A DNA stretch of 13,236 nucleotides from JAIPEK01 sp041685935 (lineage in GTDB: Bacteria; Desulfobacterota; Desulfobacteria; Desulfobacterales; Desulfobacteraceae), in assembly GCA_041685935.1 (NCBI GenBank), contig JAWLES010000055.1, forward strand, positions 1 through 13,236. Direction: 5' to 3'. The notes under the pieces were generated by a model that was not told the origin of the DNA, ran no database searches, and saw nothing but the letters and a program-made list of their open reading frames with translations. Positions 6,032 through 13,236 of this stretch are shown in pieces. Each line of letters begins with the position of its first letter. Within the stretch, counting starts at the first letter, position 1. The position numbers and the translations under genes are program-made.

Positions 6032-8653
6032 TTATGATATCTCCTCAATATACCGATTCAACTCTTCTTGAATGGTGTCAAGTATTTCACCGGCAAGGTC
6101 TATCTCGCCGCTTTCAGCCGCCTTCTCCATTTTCCGTGCCGCATCCCTGACCCTTTCAGCCCCTGCATTGGCGGCGGACCCTTTCAAAGCATGGCCGAGA
6201 TTTTTCAGGTCATCCGCCTCGCGGTTCTCAACGGCATGGCTCATCAGGTCTATGGTTCCGGGGGCCTCTTCGGTGAATGATTCAAGAACCATTTCGACAA
6301 GCTCATGGCTTCCGTCAAACCGTTCCAGCATTATTTCCCTGTTATAAACCTCACTGCTCTCTTGTACACCGGAAAAGGGCTGATTTTCAAGTTTTTCGTT
6401 TTCACCGCCTGCCTGCCCGTCTGCCTCCGGCATCTGTTCAGGCCGGTCCTCCAGGTTTCTTTTAAGGACTTCGGAAAGGTCTGCGGGCTCAACAGGTTTT
6501 GCGATAAAGTCATCCATCCCCGCATCAAAGCATTTTTCCCTGTCCTGCTTGAACACATTTGCGGTCATTGCGATGATCTTTGCAGGCCGGATCTTTCCTT
6601 CCGCTTCAAGCTCCCTTATCCTGCGGGTGGCCTCAAATCCGTCCATCACCGGCATCTGGGAATCCATCAGTATAATATCATAGTTTGCCGACCGGACCTT
6701 TTCAACCGCTTGTTCCCCGTTCCTGGCAATTTCAGGGTCAAACCCGAGCTTGTTCAAAAGTGCCTTTGCCACCACAAGATTGGTCTCCTTGTCTTCAACC
6801 ACGAGAATCCTGGTGGCGTACTTCCGGGTTTCAGCAATACTGTGGCGGGTAATGATCCGCCCTCCTGTTTTCCGGGAACGGTTTTTGTTCATCATTTCCC
6901 TGAGGCAGCCGGAAAGAAGGCTTTCATCCACAGGCCTGCTGAGGAAAGCGTCAAATCCGGCATCTTCAAACCGTTTGGCATCACCCTTTTTCCCAATGGA
7001 GGAGACTACTGCAAGCCCTGTTCCGCAAACCGAATCATCCGCCTTGATACGCTTTCCCAGTGTCTCAGCATGCACATCCGTCTCCTGTATATCCATTAAA
7101 ACCATATCAAAGGGCTTGTTTTCCAGACATGCATTCCTGAGGATCTCAAGAGCCCCGGTATTGTTTTCAGCAACAACCGTGGGAACATTAAGCTCCTTGA
7201 GCAACTCCTCCAGCCATCCGCATGCGGAAGGATCGTCACTTGCCAGAAGAAGCCCGAGGCTTGCAAGGTTTCCGTCAAAACCGTTCCTGAAGGATGCTTC
7301 GGATAAATCCTTTTCCACCTGAATGGTAAACCAGAATGTGCTCCCGATCATTTCCATGCTGTCAACCCCGATTCTCCCGTTCATCTTCTCCACAAGGAGT
7401 TTGGATATGGACAGCCCAAGGCCGGTGCCTCCATAGTTCCGGGTGGTTGACGAATCAGCCTGGGTAAAGGAGGTAAAAAGCTTGTCGGTTTTTTCAGGGG
7501 GGATACCGACTCCCGTGTCAGTAACGGAAAACAGGAGAACGGCAAGGGTGTCATCCTCGGACTCCAGGGTCACCTCCAGTTTAACTTCCCCCTGCTCCGT
7601 GAACTTGACTGCATTGCCCGTCAGGTTGTTTATCACCTGGCGGATCCTGCCCGGATCTCCCTTCACCCTTCTCGGCACTGCCGGGTCAATGGTGTGGACA
7701 AACTCGATTCCTTTCTGCCTTGCCTGCATGGCAGGCATGGCGGTTATATCTTCCAGAGCCACCTGAAGATCGAAACTGCGGATATCGAGTTCCAGCTTTC
7801 CAGCCTCGATTTTGGAAAAATCGAGTATATCGTTTATTATGGACAAAAGAGCGTTCGCACTGTTGGAGACAATGTCGAGATATTTTCTCTGCTCCGCCGG
7901 CATGGGTTTTTCCATCAAAAGGTGCATGATGCCGATAATACCGTTCATGGGAGTTCGGATTTCATGGCTCATGTTGGCGAGAAAATCGCTTTTGGTTCTG
8001 CTGTCTTTCTCAGCCTGTTCCGATATCAGCCTGTACTGTTCTTCGGACTCGTACAGGTTCTTCAGGGTCTGCCGCTGGTTACCCAGAAGAAAGTACAGAA
8101 ACAGAAGGATCGCCAGCAGCAAGGTGAACACCTGAAGCGCATGGTAAAGTATACCCCCGCTGCCAGACACTGCCGGGTTGATTGTAACCGGGCTGATGTG
8201 TAAAGCCAGGAGTATTGACAGTATCGCAAATGACAGCACCCCGTACCACAGGGTGGCCCTGTGGCCGAGCATAAACCCTGCAGCCACCGGAACAAGAAAA
8301 AACCATATCAGGGCGCTGCTCTCAAACCCGCCGAAATGGAGGCAAACGGTGACGATGTCGAACACGAACACCCCGAGAATCAGATGAGCACACAATTTTA
8401 TATTTTTGGTTCTTCTCAGTATCCAGATGGCTGATATGCCTGCACAGAAACTGAGCACCGGCACCATGTCAAGAAGAAGCGATCCCAGTGAAATATACAC
8501 GGCAAAAAAGACCGGAGAGCCTGCCAGCATGATCATAGAGCTTATGTTCACGGCCCTCAGGCTCTGCATGAAAAAAAGATCTTTCCGCAGGGGATCGGTG
8601 TCGCTGATCCCTGAATCTATCAGCTTTTTTCCAGGGCTTTTGTTTTCCGGCAT
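6032..8653 (-). CDS. Membrane hybrid sensor histidine kinase, BarA-like layout (TM-HisKA-HATPase-REC-REC-Hpt)
   Basis: 873 residues. The N-terminal sensor has about six hydrophobic segments between residues 35 and 190 (one ends VFTLLLAILLFLYFLL) and no recognisable periplasmic domain or HAMP. A short coiled coil follows, then the H-box with His230 (FLANMSHEIRTPMNG), the N-box (NNLTGNAVKFTE, 342-353), the G1 box DTGVGIP (379-385), the F-box (LFTSFTQADSS) and the G2 box GGTGLGLSIS (408-417). Receiver 1 (about 465-590) has Asp521 but Arg573 (SRP) in place of the invariant Lys. Receiver 2 (about 614-735) is canonical, with Asp664 and Lys719. The C-terminal Hpt domain (about 770-870) has His821 in HALKGSAANAG. 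A full internal His-Asp-His relay is therefore possible. The ATG at 8653 has AAAAAGG nine bases upstream. It lies 33 bases after the FapA-like gene and directly abuts the CheY-TPR gene. The input signal is not evident. Confidence 0.96.
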   Translation of the reverse strand: MPENKSPGKKLIDSGISDTDPLRKDLFFMQSLRAVNISSMIMLAGSPVFFAVYISLGSLLLDMVPVLSFCAGISAIWILRRTKNIKLCAHLILGVFVFDIVTVCLHFGGFESSALIWFFLVPVAAGFMLGHRATLWYGVLSFAILSILLALHISPVTINPAVSGSGGILYHALQVFTLLLAILLFLYFLLGNQRQTLKNLYESEEQYRLISEQAEKDSRTKSDFLANMSHEIRTPMNGIIGIMHLLMEKPMPAEQRKYLDIVSNSANALLSIINDILDFSKIEAGKLELDIRSFDLQVALEDITAMPAMQARQKGIEFVHTIDPAVPRRVKGDPGRIRQVINNLTGNAVKFTEQGEVKLEVTLESEDDTLAVLLFSVTDTGVGIPPEKTDKLFTSFTQADSSTTRNYGGTGLGLSISKLLVEKMNGRIGVDSMEMIGSTFWFTIQVEKDLSEASFRNGFDGNLASLGLLLASDDPSACGWLEELLKELNVPTVVAENNTGALEILRNACLENKPFDMVLMDIQETDVHAETLGKRIKADDSVCGTGLAVVSSIGKKGDAKRFEDAGFDAFLSRPVDESLLSGCLREMMNKNRSRKTGGRIITRHSIAETRKYATRILVVEDKETNLVVAKALLNKLGFDPEIARNGEQAVEKVRSANYDIILMDSQMPVMDGFEATRRIRELEAEGKIRPAKIIAMTANVFKQDREKCFDAGMDDFIAKPVEPADLSEVLKRNLEDRPEQMPEADGQAGGENEKLENQPFSGVQESSEVYNREIMLERFDGSHELVEMVLESFTEEAPGTIDLMSHAVENREADDLKNLGHALKGSAANAGAERVRDAARKMEKAAESGEIDLAGEILDTIQEELNRYIEEIS

Positions 8654-8686
8654 ATCTTCAACCTTTTTGCAAAATCCGTAAGTTTA

Positions 8687-11071
8687 TCAGTCATAGTAGC
8701 CAGACACCCTCATTTCCCACTTCCCATCATCCGTGCTCTTCTTTTCGGTCAATTTGACACCGTACATGGTATTTTCAATGATGGTCGAGGAATGGAGCCC
8801 CTTTACAACCGTTCCTTTTGAAATACGGTTTTTAACCTTGATCTCCGGGTCGGGAATGTATGGCTGCCTCTCCTTTTTCATCAGGATAGAATCCTGTTCC
8901 GCCAAAAGATCCCTGATTGCGTTGTTAAGCTCTTTAACCGCATCAGCGGATTCCTCTCTTTTCCGCCGGACAAACCTCCTTTTTGCCTTTCGCTCTTTTT
9001 CAAGTCTTTCATAGGCCTTGACCGAACTCCTGTGGAACCCCCGGTTCAATTCAGCCTCTTTTTCAAGGATATCAAGGACCTGTTCACCTGATTTTCCCCT
9101 GAAGGACTCCAGCAAATCGGAAAGATACACTTTTACGGCCTCTCCGGCCCCGTCTGTTTCAGGAAAATCTCCACTCCCGGCGGATTCAGCCATTGAGTTG
9201 AGAAAACGGATTTTCTCCTTGTACTCCTGCTGGAGATTGAGCTGGTTATCGATTTCCAGGTTAATGGTTTCCATTTCTTTTTCAAAATTCAGAGCCCGGA
9301 GTTTTTCCCGCTTTTCCCTGAGCTGCCTGCGTACCTTGCTGAGCCTGTCGTTTAAAGGGTGCCGGATTTCCAGGCGGGCGGGCCGGCTTTTGTTGGACAT
9401 GACGTTTTTCACGTAAATTCCTCCGACTGCTGTGATGGTACATGAAACAACGTCAGAATTGGATGCATTGACAACCTGTGCAGATGTGACATCAGTGTTT
9501 TCAAGTTTCCTGCTGACTGTGACGCCGCCTGCCGCATCGATTCTCGAGACCCTCTTGAGCAGAGGATCCTCTTCAAGGGACTTTCCCGCCCCTCCTTTGA
9601 TCCGGACATCTCCGGCCGCATTAATATGGCCTTTGACATCCTTTCCTACAATAAGAGTATTACAGTTTACAACAGCGTTATCCTGCACACTCCCCTTGAT
9701 TTCAAGGTTGTACAGATCATGACCCAGCCGGGTCAGGGGGGTGAAATCTCCCTCGATCACCTTTTCCGCCTCTGCCGGGCGGTCTCTTTTGACAAACAGG
9801 GTCCTGCCCTTGTACAGCACCGGCATACCGTCTGTTTCAGCATAAAATTTCAGGCCGTCCGCGCTTGAAACCCCTTCGCCCGCCTGAATATGATACTGCT
9901 CCGGCTCAGGGGGCGAAACAGTGTTTCCCAGCACGTCTTTTCCCCGGACTCCGGGTTCAGGAGGTGTTATCTCCGCGACGAGGTCTCCTTTTTCAACATG
10001 GGGTATATCCCCTCCTGAATCCTTTGCATCCGGGTCGGGCTGGAAACCCGTATCAAAGTAAAACTCGGCGCTTCCGTCCCTTCCGGGCAGGGGCGGCTCC
10101 CCCAGCGCCACGGTCATGGAGGCTCCTGGAACGCCGTTATCCAGGAACTCCTTCAAAGCCGGCTCTTCCACAAGCCCGTATCGGATACCGGAAAGATTCA
10201 GCCAGTTATAGAGGCCCGGCGAATCCGGTGTTTCGGAATATCTCTTTTTAATGCTCAGAACAGCTTCAAGCCGGTTATTGACAACCGCACAATCAAACAG
10301 GTCATTGAGTCTTCTGCTCTGCCTGATCGAGGAGCTATAGTCCCGGAGGGCCTTTTCAAGATTGAAGATCCGTTTGACGTATGCCTTCTGCTTTTTGAGG
10401 ATGGCGTTGATATCCGTACCTGTCAATCCAACCATATCCTTGAGGATTTCTCCGATATAGGTTTTCCTGCCGCCCTCTTTCTCTGCGGCCCTCTGAATTT
10501 TCAAAGCCCGGTTTACATCTTCCACGCTTGCATACCCCATCCGGGCGGCGATGGCCCCGAACCGTTTTTCCATTTTAAAAGCTTCAAGTTTGGAATCAGC
10601 TATTGTTTCAAAGGCTTTATAAAGGTACTCATCCTCGATCCGGTCCTGATAAAGGAGAACCGCTGTCTTGTCTTTTTCGGAAATATCACGGTTTTCCACC
10701 ATGATATCCCCTATTTTGCGGCTGCTTTTCGTCTCTCTGAAAATTCTGGCCTGCTGATCCAGCGCCTTTTCCACTTTCCCGGAATCAGTGAATCTGTTGG
10801 CCACCGCTATATGGCCGAACTTTTTATCCTTTTGCTGAACCTTAATATGATTTTTTACGGCAAACAGAAAATCTATCTGTTCTTCGGAAAGAAATTTGAG
10901 CTCCTTGAGAAGTTCAACCAGAGAGGCTTTAGGGTCATCCTCGGCTTTTCTGAAAAAAAGATAGAGAATCTCCCTTTCCTGGTCTGCGGAGAGGAACTTG
11001 CATTTCACTGCAAGCTCGATCAGGTTGAAGTTCTCTTTCCCGATTGTAGCCATTACAGGATCATTGCTCAT
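8687..11071 (-). CDS. FapA/DUF342-domain protein with an N-terminal helical-repeat extension
   Basis: 794 residues, soluble. Residues 12-230 contain about six copies of a 25-residue helical repeat of the form xIGxIxVxxxxISxxxVxxALxxQ (clearest at 84-110, 119-144, 170-195 and 205-230). They resemble the repeats at the N-terminus of type II secretion/MshE ATPases. Residues about 280-440 match the N-terminal FapA domain (GVPGASMTVALGEPPLPG, TPPEPGVRGKDVLGN). Residues 440-570 and 740-775 are short beta strands typical of a right-handed beta-helix (GSVQDNAVVNCNTLIVGKDV, GHINAAGDVRIKGGAG, GGIYVKNV). A long charged coiled coil (about 573-735) is inserted between them. In Vibrio vulnificus FapA affects flagellar assembly through FlhF and EIIA-Glc; many family members have no known role. 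It is probably the first gene of the signalling operon. The ATG at 11071 lacks a clear Shine-Dalgarno sequence. The family call is good; a flagellar role is not shown. Confidence 0.88.
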   Translation of the reverse strand: MSNDPVMATIGKENFNLIELAVKCKFLSADQEREILYLFFRKAEDDPKASLVELLKELKFLSEEQIDFLFAVKNHIKVQQKDKKFGHIAVANRFTDSGKVEKALDQQARIFRETKSSRKIGDIMVENRDISEKDKTAVLLYQDRIEDEYLYKAFETIADSKLEAFKMEKRFGAIAARMGYASVEDVNRALKIQRAAEKEGGRKTYIGEILKDMVGLTGTDINAILKKQKAYVKRIFNLEKALRDYSSSIRQSRRLNDLFDCAVVNNRLEAVLSIKKRYSETPDSPGLYNWLNLSGIRYGLVEEPALKEFLDNGVPGASMTVALGEPPLPGRDGSAEFYFDTGFQPDPDAKDSGGDIPHVEKGDLVAEITPPEPGVRGKDVLGNTVSPPEPEQYHIQAGEGVSSADGLKFYAETDGMPVLYKGRTLFVKRDRPAEAEKVIEGDFTPLTRLGHDLYNLEIKGSVQDNAVVNCNTLIVGKDVKGHINAAGDVRIKGGAGKSLEEDPLLKRVSRIDAAGGVTVSRKLENTDVTSAQVVNASNSDVVSCTITAVGGIYVKNVMSNKSRPARLEIRHPLNDRLSKVRRQLREKREKLRALNFEKEMETINLEIDNQLNLQQEYKEKIRFLNSMAESAGSGDFPETDGAGEAVKVYLSDLLESFRGKSGEQVLDILEKEAELNRGFHRSSVKAYERLEKERKAKRRFVRRKREESADAVKELNNAIRDLLAEQDSILMKKERQPYIPDPEIKVKNRISKGTVVKGLHSSTIIENTMYGVKLTEKKSTDDGKWEMRVSGYYD

Positions 11072-11111
11072 AGTTTATGAGCATATCCGAAAATGAAGTC
11101 GAGTCAAGATT

Positions 11112-11139
11112 AATCTAACCCCGCTTGACAAAAATTCAA
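11112..11139 (-). promoter_or_regulatory. Candidate sigma70-type promoter for the FapA-kinase-CheY/TPR-CheX/HTH operon
   Basis: On the minus strand TTGAAT (11139-11134) and TAGATT (11117-11112) are 16 bases apart, each matching four of six consensus positions. The implied leader to the ATG at 11071 is about 35 bases. Confidence 0.35.
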
Positions 11140-11153
11140 AAAAAGGTCATTAA
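11125..11153 (+). promoter_or_regulatory. Candidate promoter for the PAS-GGDEF-EAL gene
   Basis: A perfect -35 TTGACA (11125-11130) is followed 17 bases later by CATTAA (11148-11153), a weak -10. The implied leader is about 45 bases. The weak -10 could mean an activator is needed, or that this is not the promoter. Confidence 0.3.
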
Positions 11154-11204
11154 GGAAATTTTATCATTACATATATTGAAAATACAGCGGTACACTCAAA
11201 TCTG

Positions 11205-13236
11205 ATGGCAAAAGACACACCTTATGATCAAAACGCCCCGCGGATGAGCGGGAAAGACATTTTCAACTCCCTGTGCGACTGTGCACCTGACATTATCTGC
11301 ACCCTGGACCGGACAGGAAGCTTTACCTATGTGAACCCGGCATGGGAAAAAATTCTCGGCCACACGCCGGAAGAAGTGCTGAACAGGAATTTTGTCGACT
11401 TTGTCCGGCCGGAGGACCGGCCCAGGTTCAAGTCGCTTTACAGCCAGATCAGAGAAGAGAAAAAAAACCTGATCGACATCGACGGAATATTAACGGCAAA
11501 AAACGGAAAAAATATTCACTTCGCAGTTTCCGGCGCTCCCCGTTTCGGACCGGACGGAAGGCTTGCCGGCATGGTGACCCAGCTTCACGACATTACCGGC
11601 CGGATCGAAACCGAGCAGGAGCTCAAACGGCAAAAGGCCTATGCAGAAGAACTTTTGGAAAGCGCTCCCGAAGGGATCGCCATACTTGACCCCGATGACA
11701 CGGTGATCCGGATCAACAAGGAATTCACCCGGATTTTCGGGTACGCTCAACAAGAAGCCGTGGGAAGGAAAATAAATGAATTGATTGTACCTGATTCCCT
11801 GACCGGCGAAGGCAGGGAGCTCAGCCAAAGGGCCATGGCAGGAGGCAGGTTCGACTATGAAACCAGGCGGGTGAATAAAAACGGGGAAGAGGTGGACGTT
11901 TCCATCATTGCAAACCCGGTTTGGATGGATGGAGAACTCATAGGAATCTACGGGGTGTACCGCAACATTTCAGAGCGGAAAAAGGCGGAGGAAGACCTGA
12001 AATCCAGTGAAAAACACTACAGAACAGTTCTTGAGGCTGCCCCGGACCCTGTGATGGTCTGTGACAGCGAACACCGCACCACCTATGTGAATCCTGCATT
12101 TACAAGGGTTTTCGGATGGAGCCGGGAGGAGTGCTGTTCAGAGGAACAGATCAGTTTCATACCTCCTCAACATGAAAAATCCCACCTGGAAATGATTCAA
12201 AAGCTCCGGGAGCGCAAGTCCTTTTCAGGCATGGAGACCAAGAGGTATACCAAAAACGGCATAATGGTGGATGTTTCCATCAGCGGCGCCGTATTCGAGG
12301 ACAAAAAGAACAACCCTGAAGGCTGCATTCTCACCCTCCAGGACATTACCGAACGAAAGATGAAGGAAGAAGAGCTCAGATACGTGGCCTACTATGACCA
12401 GCTCACCAACCTGCCCAACAGGAAATCATTCTACATGTTCCTTGAACGGATGATGAACAAACCGCTTCGACGGTCATCCAGCGAATCATGGGGGGTCATG
12501 CTCCTTGATCTTGACCGGTTCAAGGAGGTGAATGATATTCTCGGCCATGAAATAGGGGACCGGCTCATCAAAGCGGTTTCAAGGAGGCTTGCCGGGTGCA
12601 TCGGGAAAAGTGACGAGCTGTTCCGGCTCGGGGGAGACGAGTTCACAATAATTACAAAGAATCTCGAAGCCGTGAATCAACTGGCCGGGGCAATTCACTG
12701 GAAACTCACCGAGCCTTTCAAAATTATGGAGCATGAAATCCATTCTTCAGCCAGTATCGGCATCAGTGTTTTTCCGCAGGACGGAAGGGATGCTGAAACC
12801 CTTGTGAAAAATGCGGATATGGCAATGTACTCGGCAAAAGAGACCAAAAGCGGATACAGCTTTTTTACAGCAGACATGAATCGTACTGCCAGGGAACGCA
12901 TGCAGATGGAAAAGGACCTCAAAACCGCCCTGGACAAGGACCAGATCATTCTCCACTACCAGCCCATAGTGAACAGCAGGGGAGAAGTCAAGGGGGCTGA
13001 AGCACTCGTCCGATGGCAGCACCCGGAGCTCGGCCTGATCCCCCCATCGAAATTCATCAGTCTGGCGGAAGAGACAGGGGATATTGTGGATATCGGCAAA
13101 TGGGTCCTGCAAACCGCATGCACCAGGGCTGTCAAATGGCACAAGGCGGGCCGCACTGATTTTTATGTATCGGTTAACCTCTCTCCCAGACAGTTCAGGG
13201 AAGAAAACCTGGTGGATCTCGTCCGCACGGTTATAA
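11205..13236 (+). CDS. Triple-PAS GGDEF-EAL cyclic-di-GMP turnover protein, 3'-truncated by the window
   Basis: The frame is open from the ATG at 11205 to the window end (677 residues seen); the end of the EAL domain is outside. Three PAS domains follow each other (about 17-135, 145-265, 270-390), each ending in a DITGR-, NISERK- or DITERK-type linker. The diguanylate cyclase domain (about 398-555) starts YYDQLTNLPNR, has LDLDRFKEVND and an intact GGDEF (476-480). The inhibitory I-site is incomplete: its Asp is present (SDELFRLGGDEF) but the Arg three residues earlier is Gly. The phosphodiesterase domain begins near 570 (ILHYQPIV), with a canonical EAL (599-601) in GAEALVRWQHP and VNLSPRQF later. 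Both catalytic halves could be active. There is no transmembrane segment or signal peptide, so sensing is cytoplasmic. No strong Shine-Dalgarno sequence is seen; an in-frame ATG at 11244 is the alternative start. It is divergent from the signalling operon. Confidence 0.95.
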   Translation, partial: MAKDTPYDQNAPRMSGKDIFNSLCDCAPDIICTLDRTGSFTYVNPAWEKILGHTPEEVLNRNFVDFVRPEDRPRFKSLYSQIREEKKNLIDIDGILTAKNGKNIHFAVSGAPRFGPDGRLAGMVTQLHDITGRIETEQELKRQKAYAEELLESAPEGIAILDPDDTVIRINKEFTRIFGYAQQEAVGRKINELIVPDSLTGEGRELSQRAMAGGRFDYETRRVNKNGEEVDVSIIANPVWMDGELIGIYGVYRNISERKKAEEDLKSSEKHYRTVLEAAPDPVMVCDSEHRTTYVNPAFTRVFGWSREECCSEEQISFIPPQHEKSHLEMIQKLRERKSFSGMETKRYTKNGIMVDVSISGAVFEDKKNNPEGCILTLQDITERKMKEEELRYVAYYDQLTNLPNRKSFYMFLERMMNKPLRRSSSESWGVMLLDLDRFKEVNDILGHEIGDRLIKAVSRRLAGCIGKSDELFRLGGDEFTIITKNLEAVNQLAGAIHWKLTEPFKIMEHEIHSSASIGISVFPQDGRDAETLVKNADMAMYSAKETKSGYSFFTADMNRTARERMQMEKDLKTALDKDQIILHYQPIVNSRGEVKGAEALVRWQHPELGLIPPSKFISLAEETGDIVDIGKWVLQTACTRAVKWHKAGRTDFYVSVNLSPRQFREENLVDLVRTVI

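Larger units (their letters stand above)
11072..11204. promoter_or_regulatory. Divergent promoter region between the signalling operon and the c-di-GMP gene
   Basis: These 133 AT-rich bases must drive both the minus-strand operon and the plus-strand PAS-GGDEF-EAL gene. Candidate promoters on each strand are listed separately. GTCAAG (11103-11108) and CTTGAC (11124-11129) form an inverted pair about two helical turns apart, a possible operator overlapping the plus-strand -35 box. Confidence 0.5.

Noticed and set aside
6305..7099. Long plus-strand reading frame (264 codons) opposite the histidine kinase gene
   Set aside because: It is an antisense shadow of a well-supported kinase with intact receiver and Hpt motifs; its product is Cys/Phe/Pro-rich and resembles no known protein.
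9865..10251. Plus-strand reading frame of 128 codons opposite the FapA-like gene
   Set aside because: It is antisense to the conserved FapA N-terminal domain, and its Pro/Arg-rich composition is typical of a shadow frame.
11342..11689. Plus-strand reading frame of 115 codons in a second frame of the c-di-GMP gene
   Set aside because: It lies inside the PAS1-PAS2 coding region; the main frame from 11205 gives clear PAS motifs, while this product is Arg-rich out-of-frame translation.

Overview
The window looks like a chromosomal segment of a Gram-negative bacterium of the Desulfobacterota (delta-proteobacterial, sulfate-reducer-like) type. This is inferred from the density of signalling genes, a FapA/DUF342 protein beside two-component genes, a CheX-type phosphatase, the protein style and the moderate GC content. 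No marker gene fixes the species. I see no rRNA, tRNA, IS element, phage gene or CRISPR array, so the window is not a mobile island.

Layout. (1) 1-2385, plus strand: the 3' three quarters of pnp (polynucleotide phosphorylase), whose stop overlaps the GTG start of a YycJ-type metallo-beta-lactamase-fold hydrolase by four bases. (2) 2392-3216, minus strand: a stand-alone cyclic-nucleotide-binding-domain protein and a short conserved-looking acidic/helical protein. (3) 3250-3496: a gap with a 9-bp inverted repeat, leading to a plus-strand hotdog-fold acyl-CoA thioesterase (3497-3925). (4) 3957-11071, minus strand: a four-gene signalling operon, read from high to low coordinates: a FapA/DUF342 protein with an unusual repeat-rich N-terminus, a membrane hybrid histidine kinase (HisKA-HATPase-REC-REC-Hpt), a CheY-like receiver fused to TPR repeats, and a CheX-like phosphatase fused to two tandem excisionase/MerR-like helix-turn-helix units. 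(5) 11205-end, plus strand: a triple-PAS GGDEF-EAL cyclic-di-GMP protein, cut by the window end. It is transcribed divergently from the operon across a 133-bp promoter region.

Likely logic (inference). The kinase carries its own phosphorelay (H230, two receivers, Hpt H821). It could pass phosphate to the CheY-TPR protein encoded immediately next to it, and the CheX-like domain would remove that phosphate. None of the three has a classical effector such as an OmpR or NtrC output domain. Output could run through the TPR scaffold, the FapA-like protein, or the double HTH attached to the phosphatase. The phosphatase-HTH fusion is the most unusual item in the window. The divergent c-di-GMP gene may share regulation with this operon.
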